A DNA stretch of 64,000 nucleotides from Streptomyces sp. NBC_00448 (GTDB lineage Bacteria > Actinomycetota > Actinomycetes > Streptomycetales > Streptomycetaceae). The translations under genes and the position numbers were made by a program. Location: contig NZ_CP107913.1 of NCBI RefSeq assembly GCF_036014115.1, forward strand, positions 4,077,001 to 4,141,000, in the 5' to 3' direction. Of this stretch, positions 9,974 to 18,266 are shown piece by piece (the first letter of the stretch is position 1; each line of letters opens with the position of its first letter). The notes beneath the pieces were generated by a model. That model searched no databases. It saw only the letters and a program-made list of their open reading frames with translations, and was not told where the DNA came from.

Positions 9974-10358
9974 TCCTAACTCCCCTATTGCTGGCCCTAT
10001 CGCGGCCCCGCACTTCACGGGCCCGGGTCAGACCTCACCCACCCGTTCACCCCTTACCGTCGACAGGTGGGGGTCCTGGGGGGCGTGCGCCGGAACGCGT
10101 CGACCGCGGCTGAATGTATCTGCACGGATGCCGTCTGCAACAGGTCAATCGGACGAGAATTCTGGGCGCGACCCATCGGAAATAGTCCGAGAAAAAACGA
10201 TAAGCCGGGGCAACCCGGGCCGGACATAGAGGGCGAAACGGAGAATTCGTTCGTGAATTTGGCGATAAATCGCCGCAGCCGGCTCGACCGGGTGTCCGCG
10301 CTACGAGATTGCCCCCGGCAACTGTACAACTTTTCAACTACCACCCTGTGACGCGGAT
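9974..10358. other. Long spacer upstream of the cold-shock gene
   Basis: No gene is supported. The sequence around 10130-10350 is less GC-rich than its surroundings (for example GAATTC and AAAAAACGATAA patches). It probably holds the csp promoter and a long 5' leader. A 94-codon plus-strand frame at 10067 has atypical composition and no recognisable motif. Confidence 0.5.
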
Positions 10359-10388
10359 GCCCCGTCCACCCGAAGGGGTGAACGGGGC
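10359..10388 (-). terminator. Hairpin terminator of the thrC-moaD unit
   Basis: GCCCCGTCCACCC pairs with GGGTGAACGGGGC (one internal mismatch) around a GAAG loop, about 90 bases past the stop of the MoaD-like gene. There is no U-tract, as usual in this group. Confidence 0.65.
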
Positions 10389-10474
10389 ACAAACCGCCAG
10401 AACCCGCACCGGCGGACCAACTCCCGCTGGGCGGCGGCCGGTTCGGTCGCCGAGACGAAGTCCGTCCGCGAGGT

Positions 10475-10750
10475 TCAGCCGCCGGCTACCGCGGGAATGA
10501 TCGAGACGCTCGCGCCATCCGGCACGGCCGTCTCCAGCCCTTGGGAAAACCGCACGTCGTCGTCGTTGACATACACGTTCACAAAGCGCCGCAGCTTTCC
10601 TGCGTCATCCAGCACGCGCGCCGAAATGCCCTTGTGATCGCGCTCGAGCGAGCCGATCACCTCGGCGAGGGTCGAACCCTCGGCGGACACCTCGGCCTGG
10701 CCGCCGGTGTAGGTGCGGAGAATGGTGGGGATACGTACGGAAGCACTCAT
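10475..10750 (-). CDS. MoaD/ThiS-family sulfur-carrier protein
   Basis: The 91-residue beta-grasp ubiquitin-like protein begins MSASVRIPTILRTYTGG and ends with the diagnostic PAVAGG. In carriers of this family the terminal Gly-Gly is converted to a thiocarboxylate that donates sulfur, for example to cysteine (CysO), molybdopterin or thiamine. Its start codon overlaps the thrC stop by 4 nt (ATGA), so translation is coupled to threonine synthase. This arrangement is known in streptomycetes, but the acceptor pathway cannot be told from sequence; CysO-like cysteine synthesis is one option. Confidence 0.88.
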   Translation of the reverse strand: MSASVRIPTILRTYTGGQAEVSAEGSTLAEVIGSLERDHKGISARVLDDAGKLRRFVNVYVNDDDVRFSQGLETAVPDGASVSIIPAVAGG

Positions 10751-12075
10751 GCGAGGCCAGCCTCTCGGAATGCGGCAAGGGTCGGGCGAATGGTCGCGGT
10801 CGGTCCGGTGGTCGGCGCCACCGCGTCCAGGGTCTTCAGTCCGTCGCCGGTGTTGAGCACGACGGTCTCGGCGGCCGGGTCGAGCTGCCCGGACTCGATC
10901 AGCTTCTTCAGCACGCCGACGGTCACACCGCCCGCGGTCTCGGCGAAGATGCCCTCGGTCCGCGCGAGCAGCTTGATCGCGTCCACGATCTGCTCGTCGT
11001 TCACGTCCTCCACGGCCCCGCCGGTGCGCCGGGCGATGTCCAGGACGTACGGGCCGTCCGCCGGGTTGCCGATCGCCAGCGACTTGGCGATGGTGTCCGG
11101 CTTCACCGGCCGCACGACGTCGTGCCCGGCCTTGAAGGCCGCCGACACCGGGGAGCACCCCTCCGCCTGGGCACCGTAGATCTTGTAGGGCTTCTCCTCG
11201 ACCAGGCCGAGCGCGATCAGTTCCTTGAGGCCCTTGTCGATCTTGGTGAGCTGCGAGCCGGACGCGATCGGGATGACCAGGTTGTCGGGCAGCCGCCAGC
11301 CGAGCTGCTCGGCGATCTCGTAGGCGAGCGTCTTGGAGCCCTCGCCGTAGTACGGCCGCAGGTTGACGTTGACGAAACCCCAGCCCTCGCCGATCGGGTC
11401 GCCGATCAGCTCGGAGCAGAAGCGGTTCACGTCGTCGTAGGAGCCCTCGATGCCGACCAGTTCGCCGCCGTAGACCGCGGCCATCACGACCTTGCCGGCC
11501 TCCAGGTCGTGCGGGATGAACACGCAGGAGCGGAAGCCCGCCCGGGCGGCTGCGGCGCCGACCGCGCCGGCCAGGTTGCCGGTGGAGGAGCAGGACAGCG
11601 TGGTGAGCCCGAAGGTGCGGGCGGCCTCCAGCGCGATCGCGACCACCCGGTCCTTGAAGGAGTGGGTGGGGTTGCCGGAGTCGTCCTTGACGTGCAGGCC
11701 GCCGGTGATGCCCAGTTCGCGGGCGAGGTTGTCGGCCTTGACGAGCTTGGTCCAGCCGGGGTTGAGGTTCGGCTTGGTGGCGACGTCGACCGGCACCGGC
11801 AGCAGCGGGGCGTACCGCCAGATGTTGGTCGGCCCGGCCTCGATCCGCGCGCGCAGCGCCTCGGGGTCGCCGGTCGGAAGGTCGTAGGCCACTTCGAGCG
11901 GCCCGAAACACTCCAGGCAGGCGAAGACCGGGCTCAGCGGATAGCGGGTGCCGCACTCCCGGCAGGACAGCGCGGCGGCCGGTCCGAACGGTGCGGGTGC
12001 TCCGGCGTCCTGGGCACCCTGGGCGCCGAGGGCGGAGTCGGTGGTGGTGGTACTTGCGACGGTTTGCGCAGCCAT
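10747..12075 (-). CDS. thrC: Threonine synthase
   Basis: The 442-residue PLP enzyme converts O-phosphohomoserine to threonine. The cofactor lysine is in NPTHSFKDRVVA, and the phosphate loop is STGNLAGAVGAAAARAG. After a variable Ala-rich start, residues about 35-60 carry SCRECGTRYP and FACLECFGPLE, four cysteines that resemble a zinc ribbon found in many actinobacterial ThrC proteins. A 334-base spacer precedes it and the MoaD-like gene follows with a 4-nt overlap. No leader peptide or riboswitch upstream is obvious. Confidence 0.96.
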   Translation of the reverse strand: MAAQTVASTTTTDSALGAQGAQDAGAPAPFGPAAALSCRECGTRYPLSPVFACLECFGPLEVAYDLPTGDPEALRARIEAGPTNIWRYAPLLPVPVDVATKPNLNPGWTKLVKADNLARELGITGGLHVKDDSGNPTHSFKDRVVAIALEAARTFGLTTLSCSSTGNLAGAVGAAAARAGFRSCVFIPHDLEAGKVVMAAVYGGELVGIEGSYDDVNRFCSELIGDPIGEGWGFVNVNLRPYYGEGSKTLAYEIAEQLGWRLPDNLVIPIASGSQLTKIDKGLKELIALGLVEEKPYKIYGAQAEGCSPVSAAFKAGHDVVRPVKPDTIAKSLAIGNPADGPYVLDIARRTGGAVEDVNDEQIVDAIKLLARTEGIFAETAGGVTVGVLKKLIESGQLDPAAETVVLNTGDGLKTLDAVAPTTGPTATIRPTLAAFREAGLA

Positions 12076-12409
12076 GACAGGCGAGGCCCTTTCTCCTCAT
12101 CTTCCTCGCACGCGGGCGCGTCACGAGACGGAATTGGCACCTTCCCCACCGTGCTTGACCTCGCGGTCGGCGGGAGGGTTGCCGGGGCTTCTACGGGCCG
12201 TTCCCTCTGCCCCTCTGGATGAGCGGTATGGCGACCGGGCGGTACGGACCGCACCCGTCGCGTTTGTCACGCGCCACGCCCCCGGCATGCGGTGGCGTCA
12301 CGCGTTGTTCAAGACTGTAACCGACACGGGTGGCGGTTGAGATAGTCGTCCGCACCGCGAGATGGATCACACGCCCGGCATCAGGGCGTGTCCGAGGGAG
12401 AGGACTCAC
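12076..12409. other. Divergent promoter region, thrC / glucosyl-3-phosphoglycerate synthase
   Basis: About 330 bases without a gene separate the divergent thrC and gpgS-like starts. A short frame at 12330 is an out-of-frame shadow. I see no clear operator or riboswitch. The plus-strand ribosome site GGGAGAGGA is at 12396-12404. Confidence 0.5.
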
Positions 12410-13375
12410 GTGCTCGACGAGGTGGAGCACTGGCTGCGCGGGAGGTCGTGGTCGGCCGCCGACCGGCCGCTTGACCTGCTGCTCGCCGCCAAACGCGCGG
12501 CCGGCAGCCAGGGCACGGTCAGCGTGGTGCTGCCGGCGCTGGACGAGGAGGACACCGTCGGTGCCATCGTGGCCGCGATCCGCCGGGACCTGATGTCCGC
12601 GCAAGTGCCGCTGGTGGACGAGCTGGTCGTCGTCGACTCCGGCTCGACCGACCGTACGGCCGAGGTCGCCGCCGCGGCGGGCGCCCGCGTGGTCGACCGG
12701 GACGCGATCCTGCCGCGGCTGCCGGCCGTGCCCGGCAAGGGCGAGGTGCTGTGGCGGTCGCTGCTGGTGACCAGCGGCGAGATCGTCTGCTTCGTCGACG
12801 CGGACCTGCGCGGGTTCGACGCCCGCTTCGTCTCCGGGATCGTCGGGCCGCTGCTCACCGAGCCCGCCGTGCAGCTGGTCAAGGCGATGTACGACCGCCC
12901 GCTGGAGACCGGCGGGACCGTGGTGCCCGCGGGCGGCGGCCGCGTCACCGAACTCGTCGCCCGCCCCCTGCTCAACCTGCACTGGCCGCAGCTGGCCGGC
13001 TTCGTCCAGCCGCTCGGCGGCGAGTACGCGGCCCGCCGCTCGCTGCTCGAACGGCTCCCGTTCCCGGTCGGGTACGGCGTCGAACTCGGCATGCTCATCG
13101 ATGCGTTGGGCCTGGTCGGGCTGGACGCGCTCGGGCAGGTCGACGTCGGGGTGCGCCATCACCGGCACCAGGACGGCCAGGCGCTCGGGCGGATGGCGGC
13201 GGCGATCTACCGGACCGCGCAGGTCCGGCTCGCCCGGGGACAGCTGGTACGGCCGCGGCTCACGCAGTTCGGCCGCTCCGGCGCCGCCTTCGTCCCCAGC
13301 ACCCACCCGGTCGACACGGAGGAGCGGCCCCCCATGAGCGTCCTGCCGGAATACCTCGCCCGCCGAGCGGCGTAG
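12410..13375 (+). CDS. gpgS: Glucosyl-3-phosphoglycerate synthase (GT81-like)
   Basis: The product has about 321 residues from GTG 12410, which follows GGGAGAGGA at good spacing. It is a GT-A glycosyltransferase with VSVVLPALDEEDTVGAIV, the nucleotide-sugar motif VVVDSGSTDRT, the metal-binding CFVDADLRGF and KAMYDRPL near the acceptor site. The family transfers glucose from a nucleotide donor to 3-phosphoglycerate, the first step toward glucosylglycerate and methylglucose lipopolysaccharides. It sits directly before an OtsA-like trehalose-phosphate synthase, consistent with compatible-solute metabolism. Confidence 0.88.
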   Translation: MLDEVEHWLRGRSWSAADRPLDLLLAAKRAAGSQGTVSVVLPALDEEDTVGAIVAAIRRDLMSAQVPLVDELVVVDSGSTDRTAEVAAAAGARVVDRDAILPRLPAVPGKGEVLWRSLLVTSGEIVCFVDADLRGFDARFVSGIVGPLLTEPAVQLVKAMYDRPLETGGTVVPAGGGRVTELVARPLLNLHWPQLAGFVQPLGGEYAARRSLLERLPFPVGYGVELGMLIDALGLVGLDALGQVDVGVRHHRHQDGQALGRMAAAIYRTAQVRLARGQLVRPRLTQFGRSGAAFVPSTHPVDTEERPPMSVLPEYLARRAA

Positions 13376-13446
13376 CGCGGCATCGCGACGGGCGAAGGGC
13401 ACCGAATACACGTTTGAGCTGCGCGGCAAATGGCTAGGCTCGCGGC

Positions 13447-14871
13447 ATGGAGGGATCTTCGCAGGGTGCCCGGATTCTGGTCGCGTCGAACCGCGGCCCG
13501 GTGTCGTACACCGTGGCAGCCGACGGCACCCTGGGGAGCCGTCGCGGTGGCGGCGGCGTCGTCTCGGGGCTGAGCGCGATCGGCCCGGACGCGGGCGCCG
13601 TGTGGGTGTGCGCGGCGCTCTCGGAGGGTGACCGGGAGGCGGTGCGGCGCGGCGTCGCCGAGCCCGGGGTGCGGATGATCGCGGTGCCGCCGGAGGTGTT
13701 CCACTCGGCGTACAACGACATCGCGAACTCGGTGCTGTGGTTCGTGCACCACCTGCTCTACCAGACCCCGTTCGAGCCGGTCTTCGACGAGGAGTTCCGC
13801 GGCCAGTGGGCCGCCTACGAGGCGTACAACGCGGCGTTCGCCGACACGCTCGCCCAGGAGGCCGCCGAGGGCGCCGCCGTCCTCGTGCAGGACTACCACC
13901 TCGCGCTGGTGCCCGCGCTGCTCCGCGAGCGCCGCCCCGACCTGCGGATCGGCCACTTCTCGCACACGCCGTGGGCCCCGCCGGACTACTTCCGCCTGCT
14001 GCCCGACGACGTGGCCGCGCACCTGCTCGAAGGCATCCTCGGCGCCGACCGGGCCGCGTTCCTCACCCGCCGCTGGGCCGCCGCGTTCGCCGCGTGCTGC
14101 GCCGACGTGCTGGGCGCCGAGGTATCCGCCGACGGCGAGGCGGTCACGTACCGCGGCCGGACCACCCGGCTGGGCGTGCACGGACTGGGCGCCGACGGGG
14201 AGTTCCTGCGCGAGCGCTCGCAGCGGCCCGACGTCGGCGAGCGGATGGCGGCGCTGCGCGCGGAGGCCGGGCCGGGGCGGCGGCTGATCGTCCGGGTGGA
14301 CCGCACCGAGCTGTCGAAGAACATCGTGCGCGGCCTGCACGCCTACCGGCAGCTCCTCACCGAGCACCCGGGTTGGCGCGAGCGCGTGGTGCACGTCGCC
14401 TTCGCCTACCCGTCGCGGCAGGACCTGGCGATCTACCGGGAGTACACCGCGGAGGTCGCCCGGGTGGCCACCGCGATCAACGACGACTTCGGCACCGACG
14501 GGTGGACGCCGGTCATCCTCAAGGTCGACGACGACTTCGCCCGCTCGCTCGCGGCCTACCGCCTCGCCGACGTGGCGCTCGTCAACCCGATCCGCGACGG
14601 CATGAACCTCGTCGCCAAGGAGGTCCCGGTCGTCTCCGACCAGGGGGTCGCGCTCGTGCTGTCCCGCGAGGCGGGCGCCTTCGAGGAGTTGGGGGACGAC
14701 GCCTTCACCGTCAACCCCTACGACATCCGCGCGACCGCCGTCGCCCTCAACCTCGCGCTCACCCTCCCCGAGGCCGACCGTGCCGACCGCACCAAGCGCC
14801 TCGCCGCGGCAGCCACCGCGCTCCCCCCGAGCCAGTGGTTCCTCGACCAACTCCACGCGCTCGGCGGGTAG
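13447..14871 (+). CDS. otsA: Trehalose-6-phosphate synthase (GT20)
   Basis: The 474-residue retaining glycosyltransferase joins UDP- or GDP-glucose with glucose-6-P. It shows LVASNRGPVS at the N-terminus, an RGGGGVVSGL loop, VQDYHLALVPALL, GHFSHTPWAPP, RVDRTELSKNIVRGLHAY (a variant of the usual R-D-x-x-K-G motif) and NPIRDGMNLVAKE. The length is typical of bacterial OtsA. The matching phosphatase OtsB lies at 19900 on the opposite strand, with five accessory genes in between. Confidence 0.92.
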   Translation: MEGSSQGARILVASNRGPVSYTVAADGTLGSRRGGGGVVSGLSAIGPDAGAVWVCAALSEGDREAVRRGVAEPGVRMIAVPPEVFHSAYNDIANSVLWFVHHLLYQTPFEPVFDEEFRGQWAAYEAYNAAFADTLAQEAAEGAAVLVQDYHLALVPALLRERRPDLRIGHFSHTPWAPPDYFRLLPDDVAAHLLEGILGADRAAFLTRRWAAAFAACCADVLGAEVSADGEAVTYRGRTTRLGVHGLGADGEFLRERSQRPDVGERMAALRAEAGPGRRLIVRVDRTELSKNIVRGLHAYRQLLTEHPGWRERVVHVAFAYPSRQDLAIYREYTAEVARVATAINDDFGTDGWTPVILKVDDDFARSLAAYRLADVALVNPIRDGMNLVAKEVPVVSDQGVALVLSREAGAFEELGDDAFTVNPYDIRATAVALNLALTLPEADRADRTKRLAAAATALPPSQWFLDQLHALGG

Positions 14872-14930
14872 TCGGACGCCATCCGGGCCTTTCGGGCTCT
14901 CCGGGCCATCCCGCGAGGAGGGCGCCGTCC

Positions 14931-16355
14931 TCAATCGGCCACGCCGGCAGCCGGCAGGAGGAGGGCCGGGGCGGCCGCGGCCGACGTCAGCGCGAGCACC
15001 ACGGCGAAGGTGAGGCCGTACGCCGAACCGGTTCCATGGTGGCGCAGCGCGCTCTGGAGGAGGACGGCGAGCAGGGCGGCCCCGAAGGACCCCCCGAGCT
15101 GCTGGGCGATGCGGGTGATGACGCCGGCATGGGGGATGTCCGCACGGCCGAGCCCCCGGTAGGCACCCAGCATGATGGCGATGTTGGCCGCGCTGAGCCC
15201 GAACCCGCGCACGACGAGGGCGGCGGCGAGCAGGAGCCCCGGGGGGTGCCGGGCGGCGAAGGCGAAGGGCAGCGTGCCGAGGGCGGTGAGCGCGAACCCC
15301 GCCAGTACGACCGGACGCGGCCCGATCCGGTCGGCGAGTCCGCCCGCGGGGCGGGCCAGCAGGCTGCCGACGCCCTGCGGCACGAGCAGCAGCCCGGCGG
15401 CGACGACGGACGCGCCCCGCACCTGCTGGTAGTAGAGCGGGAGCAGCAGCATCGAGCCGAAGAGCGCGAACCCGGAGAGGAACAGCAGCGCGGAGGACGC
15501 GGCGAAGCCGCGCGAGCGGAACAGGCGCAGGTCGAGGAGGGGGCCGCGGACGCGCAGCGCGCGGAGGGTGAAGGCACACAGCAGGAGGGCGCCGAGGGCG
15601 AGCGGCAGCAGCACCCGGGTGCGGGCGGCGGCGCCGGTGCCCGCGGTGGCGAGGGCGTAGACGAGGGCGGCCAGCCCCGGTGAGAGCAGCAACAGGCCGG
15701 TGACGTCGAGCCGTTGGACGCGGGTGGGGGTGTCGGCGGGCAGGTGGCGCCAGGCGAGGTGGAGCGCGGCGAGGCAGATCGGCGGGTTGACGTAGAAGAT
15801 CCAGCGCCAGTCGAGGTGGCCCACGATGAGGCCGCCGGCGACCGGCCCGAGGATCGGCCCGGCCAGCGCGGGCAGCGTGATGACGGCCATCAGCCGGCCG
15901 AGCGGGCGGCCGGCGGCGGCGCGCAGCAGGAGGGTCTGCAGGATCGGCAGCATCAGGCCGCCGCCGATGCCCTGGATCACCCGGAAGACGACGAGCGAGC
16001 CGACGTTCCAGGCGGCGCCGCACAGCACGGAACCGGTGAGGAAGAGCAGCAGGGAGACCAGCCACATCCGTTTGGCGCCGAACCGTTCGGCGGTCCAGCC
16101 GGCGGCGGGGATCGCGGAGGCGACGGCGAGGAGGTAGCCGGTGCCGACCCACTGGATGGTGGCGACGGACGCGCCGAGGTCGCGGCCCAGGGTGCGCAGC
16201 GCGACGTTGACGATGGTGCTGTCGAGCAGGGGCGCGAGGGCGCCGAGCACCAGGATGAGGGCGAGTTTGACCAGGGCCGGGTCCACCCGGCGCGAAGCCG
16301 TGTCGCCCCCGGCTCCCCCGGCGGGCCTGCCCTCTGTTCCGCTGACCGCGCTCAT
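14931..16355 (-). CDS. DHA2-family MFS multidrug exporter
   Basis: The 474-residue polytopic membrane protein has the DHA2 (EmrB/QacA) hallmarks: LAPLLDSTIVNVALRTLGRD in helix 1, GWTAERFGAKRMW (motif A) and GPILGPVAGGLI (motif C). It probably exports a drug in exchange for protons. The start at 16355 (MSAVSGTEG) is set by the first hydrophobic helix; the longer open frame runs across the operators. It is transcribed divergently from a TetR regulator, and two operator-like palindromes sit between them. Confidence 0.92.
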   Translation of the reverse strand: MSAVSGTEGRPAGGAGGDTASRRVDPALVKLALILVLGALAPLLDSTIVNVALRTLGRDLGASVATIQWVGTGYLLAVASAIPAAGWTAERFGAKRMWLVSLLLFLTGSVLCGAAWNVGSLVVFRVIQGIGGGLMLPILQTLLLRAAAGRPLGRLMAVITLPALAGPILGPVAGGLIVGHLDWRWIFYVNPPICLAALHLAWRHLPADTPTRVQRLDVTGLLLLSPGLAALVYALATAGTGAAARTRVLLPLALGALLLCAFTLRALRVRGPLLDLRLFRSRGFAASSALLFLSGFALFGSMLLLPLYYQQVRGASVVAAGLLLVPQGVGSLLARPAGGLADRIGPRPVVLAGFALTALGTLPFAFAARHPPGLLLAAALVVRGFGLSAANIAIMLGAYRGLGRADIPHAGVITRIAQQLGGSFGAALLAVLLQSALRHHGTGSAYGLTFAVVLALTSAAAAPALLLPAAGVAD

Positions 16356-16403
16356 CGCCCGCTCCCCCGCCCGCCTGCGGGCACTACCGCCGGCTCTCAT
16401 CAA

Positions 16404-16418
16404 GAGACGGTCCGTCTC
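16404..16418. promoter_or_regulatory. Operator-like palindrome 1, MFS/TetR intergenic region
   Basis: GAGACGG-T-CCGTCTC, flanked by AA and CAAT, is a near-perfect palindrome. The same frame AAGAGAC-N5-GTCTCCAAT recurs 43 bases away. It probably binds the adjacent TetR protein. Confidence 0.7.
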
Positions 16419-16446
16419 CAATCGCCACGATAGACTGCCCCCATAA

Positions 16447-16461
16447 GAGACGCAAGGTCTC
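16447..16461. promoter_or_regulatory. Operator-like palindrome 2, MFS/TetR intergenic region
   Basis: GAGAC-GCAAG-GTCTC has the same flanks (AA and CAAT) as site 1 and lies just before the TetR start, consistent with autorepression. Confidence 0.7.
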
Positions 16462-16474
16462 CAATGGAGGGCCC

Positions 16475-17149
16475 GTGCACGACGGCAGCAACGCAAGCGG
16501 CAGCGACGGCGGCGCCCCCGGGCCTACGGCGACGCACCCCTCGGGCGACCCCGCCCCCACCCGCCGGCGCGGCGCCGAACTGGAGGCGGACCTGCTCGAA
16601 GCCGCGTGGGCGGAACTCCGCGCGGTCGGCTACGCCCGGCTGACCATGGAGGGCGTGGCCGCCCGTGCGCACACCGGGAAGCAGGTGCTGTACCGGCGGT
16701 GGCCGAACCGCGCGGCCCTGGTCGTCGCCGCGATGCGGCACAACGTCGGGTCGATCGCGGACCACGTCCCCGAGACGGGAGGGCTGCGCGGCGACGCGCT
16801 CGCCGTGCTCGCCGCCATGGCCGAGCGGCAGCGGCAGATCGGCAGCGACACCCTGCACGGCCTGATGGCCGAAGCCGCCGATCTCGACACCCAGGCGTTC
16901 GTGATCATGCACGACGTCATGGCGGCGGTGCTGCGGCGGGCCGCCGAGCGGGGCGAGATCCCGACCGCCGAACTGCCGCCCCGCGTCACCACGGTCGCGG
17001 TGAACCTGCTGCGCAACGAACTCCTCTTCACCCGGGAGCCGTTGGGCGCGCGCGTCCTGGAGGAGATCGTCGACGACGTGTTCCTGCCGCTGGCCCGCGG
17101 TGGGGCGGCGGCCGGTGGAGCGGATACGACCGGTGGCGCCACGCGCTAG
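16475..17149 (+). CDS. TetR/AcrR-family regulator, divergent to the MFS exporter
   Basis: The 224-residue product starts at GTG 16475, after GGAGG. A disordered Gly/Ser/Pro tail of about 30 residues precedes the TetR DNA-binding domain (LLEAAWAELRAVGYARLTMEGVAARAHTGKQVLYRRWPNR). The C-terminal ligand domain is all helical and includes NLLRNELLFT, seen in TetR proteins with a TetR_C_16-like domain. Divergence from the exporter and two identical-frame palindromes in the gap point to local repression relieved by a pump substrate. Confidence 0.9.
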   Translation: MHDGSNASGSDGGAPGPTATHPSGDPAPTRRRGAELEADLLEAAWAELRAVGYARLTMEGVAARAHTGKQVLYRRWPNRAALVVAAMRHNVGSIADHVPETGGLRGDALAVLAAMAERQRQIGSDTLHGLMAEAADLDTQAFVIMHDVMAAVLRRAAERGEIPTAELPPRVTTVAVNLLRNELLFTREPLGARVLEEIVDDVFLPLARGGAAAGGADTTGGATR

Positions 17150-17227
17150 CGCCGCGAACCGGTGAACCTTTCCTGGCACGGCGCTAGCGTGGGAGGGGAA
17201 GCCGACGCTTCAACGGGGGAGTCCGGA

Positions 17228-18229
17228 GTGCTGAGGGTCCATTTCACCGCCGCGGACGTCGCACGGCTGCGGGTGGCTCCCGCCGGGCCGTTGACGGAGT
17301 GCATGGTCGCGCTGTCGACGGCGCAACTGCCGTGCCGCACACCGCTGCTGGGTGGGTGGCGGGCGCGGGTGCGGGACCGGTTGCCGCCGGACGCGCGAAC
17401 GCTGGCGCTGGCCTGGGCGGAGCCGCGGCGGGCGCTGGACCTGTTCACGGCCCTGGGCGCGGACGCCGAACTGGACGAGGGCATAGCGGATCTGCTGGCG
17501 GGACCGCGCCGGTTACGGGAGGAGCTCAGGCTGTATCCGCCCAAGTTCCTCGAACGCCAGCCGGATTGGCTGATGAGCGGGATCGGGGGCGGCGGCGCCA
17601 CGGCGGCACGGGTGTCGGGAGCGCTCAACTCGGCCTTCTCGACGGCGATCGGCCCTTACTGGGACCGGCTGCAGGGTGCACTGTCCGGTCAACTGGCCTC
17701 GTACGGTCGGGCGATGGCGAGCGGTGGGGTGGACGCGCTGTTCGCGCGGCTCGGGCCGTGGCTGCGCTGGTCGCCACCGGTGCTGGAGATCGCCGCCGAA
17801 CCGGCCTGGAGCACCAGAGACGTTCGGCTGGGCGGGCAGGGTCTGGCCCTGGTGCCGTCGTTCTTCTGCGACGCCCCGCAGATGTTCAGGCCCACCGAGG
17901 GCGGTGAGGCCATGCTGATCCACCCAGTGCCGCTGGAGTCGTCCGACGTCGCCCGCGTCCTCGCCCCGCCGCCGTCGGCACGGCGCTCGGCGCTGGCCGC
18001 GCTGCTCGGCCACACCCGCGCCGCGGTACTGGAGGCGGTCGACGACGGCACCACCACCGGGGAGTTGGCGCGGCGGCTGGCCATCTCCCCGTCGAGCGCG
18101 AGCAAGCACGCGACGGTGCTGCGCGAGGCGGGCCTGCTCACCTCCCGTCGCGAGCGCGAGCACGTCTGGCACACCCTCACCCCCGCGGCCGTGCACCTGC
18201 TCAACTCCGTCCCGGGCGCGGGTGCGTAG
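17228..18229 (+). CDS. ArsR/SmtB-type winged-helix regulator with a long N-terminal domain
   Basis: From GTG 17228 (after a GGAG-like site) the product is 333 residues. The last 80 residues form an ArsR-type winged helix (TTTGELARRLAISPSSASKHATVLREAGLLTSRRE). The larger N-terminal region (MLRVHFTAADVARLRVAP, YPPKFLERQPDWL, LVPSFFCDAPQMF) matches a Streptomyces family annotated as DUF5937/ArsR-like regulators. No metal-binding Cys cluster of classical ArsR is visible, so the ligand is unknown. It starts about 80 bases after the TetR gene on the same strand. Confidence 0.8.
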   Translation: MLRVHFTAADVARLRVAPAGPLTECMVALSTAQLPCRTPLLGGWRARVRDRLPPDARTLALAWAEPRRALDLFTALGADAELDEGIADLLAGPRRLREELRLYPPKFLERQPDWLMSGIGGGGATAARVSGALNSAFSTAIGPYWDRLQGALSGQLASYGRAMASGGVDALFARLGPWLRWSPPVLEIAAEPAWSTRDVRLGGQGLALVPSFFCDAPQMFRPTEGGEAMLIHPVPLESSDVARVLAPPPSARRSALAALLGHTRAAVLEAVDDGTTTGELARRLAISPSSASKHATVLREAGLLTSRREREHVWHTLTPAAVHLLNSVPGAGA

Positions 18230-18237
18230 CCCACGCC

Positions 18238-18266
18238 CCTGACGCCGGGACGGACCCGGCGTCAGG
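18238..18266. terminator. Convergent hairpin containing a stop codon
   Basis: A perfect 12-bp stem (CCTGACGCCGGG and complement) with loop ACGGA lies between convergent genes. The stop codon of the minus-strand TetR gene (18262-18264) is inside the stem. Confidence 0.75.

Noticed and set aside
10067..10351. 94-codon plus-strand frame upstream of the cold-shock gene
   Set aside because: No ribosome site, no family resemblance and a third-position composition unlike real genes here; more likely leader DNA.
13207..16152. 981-codon minus-strand frame across otsA and the MFS gene
   Set aside because: It spans two real genes in other frames and shows only Arg/Pro/Ala-rich text.
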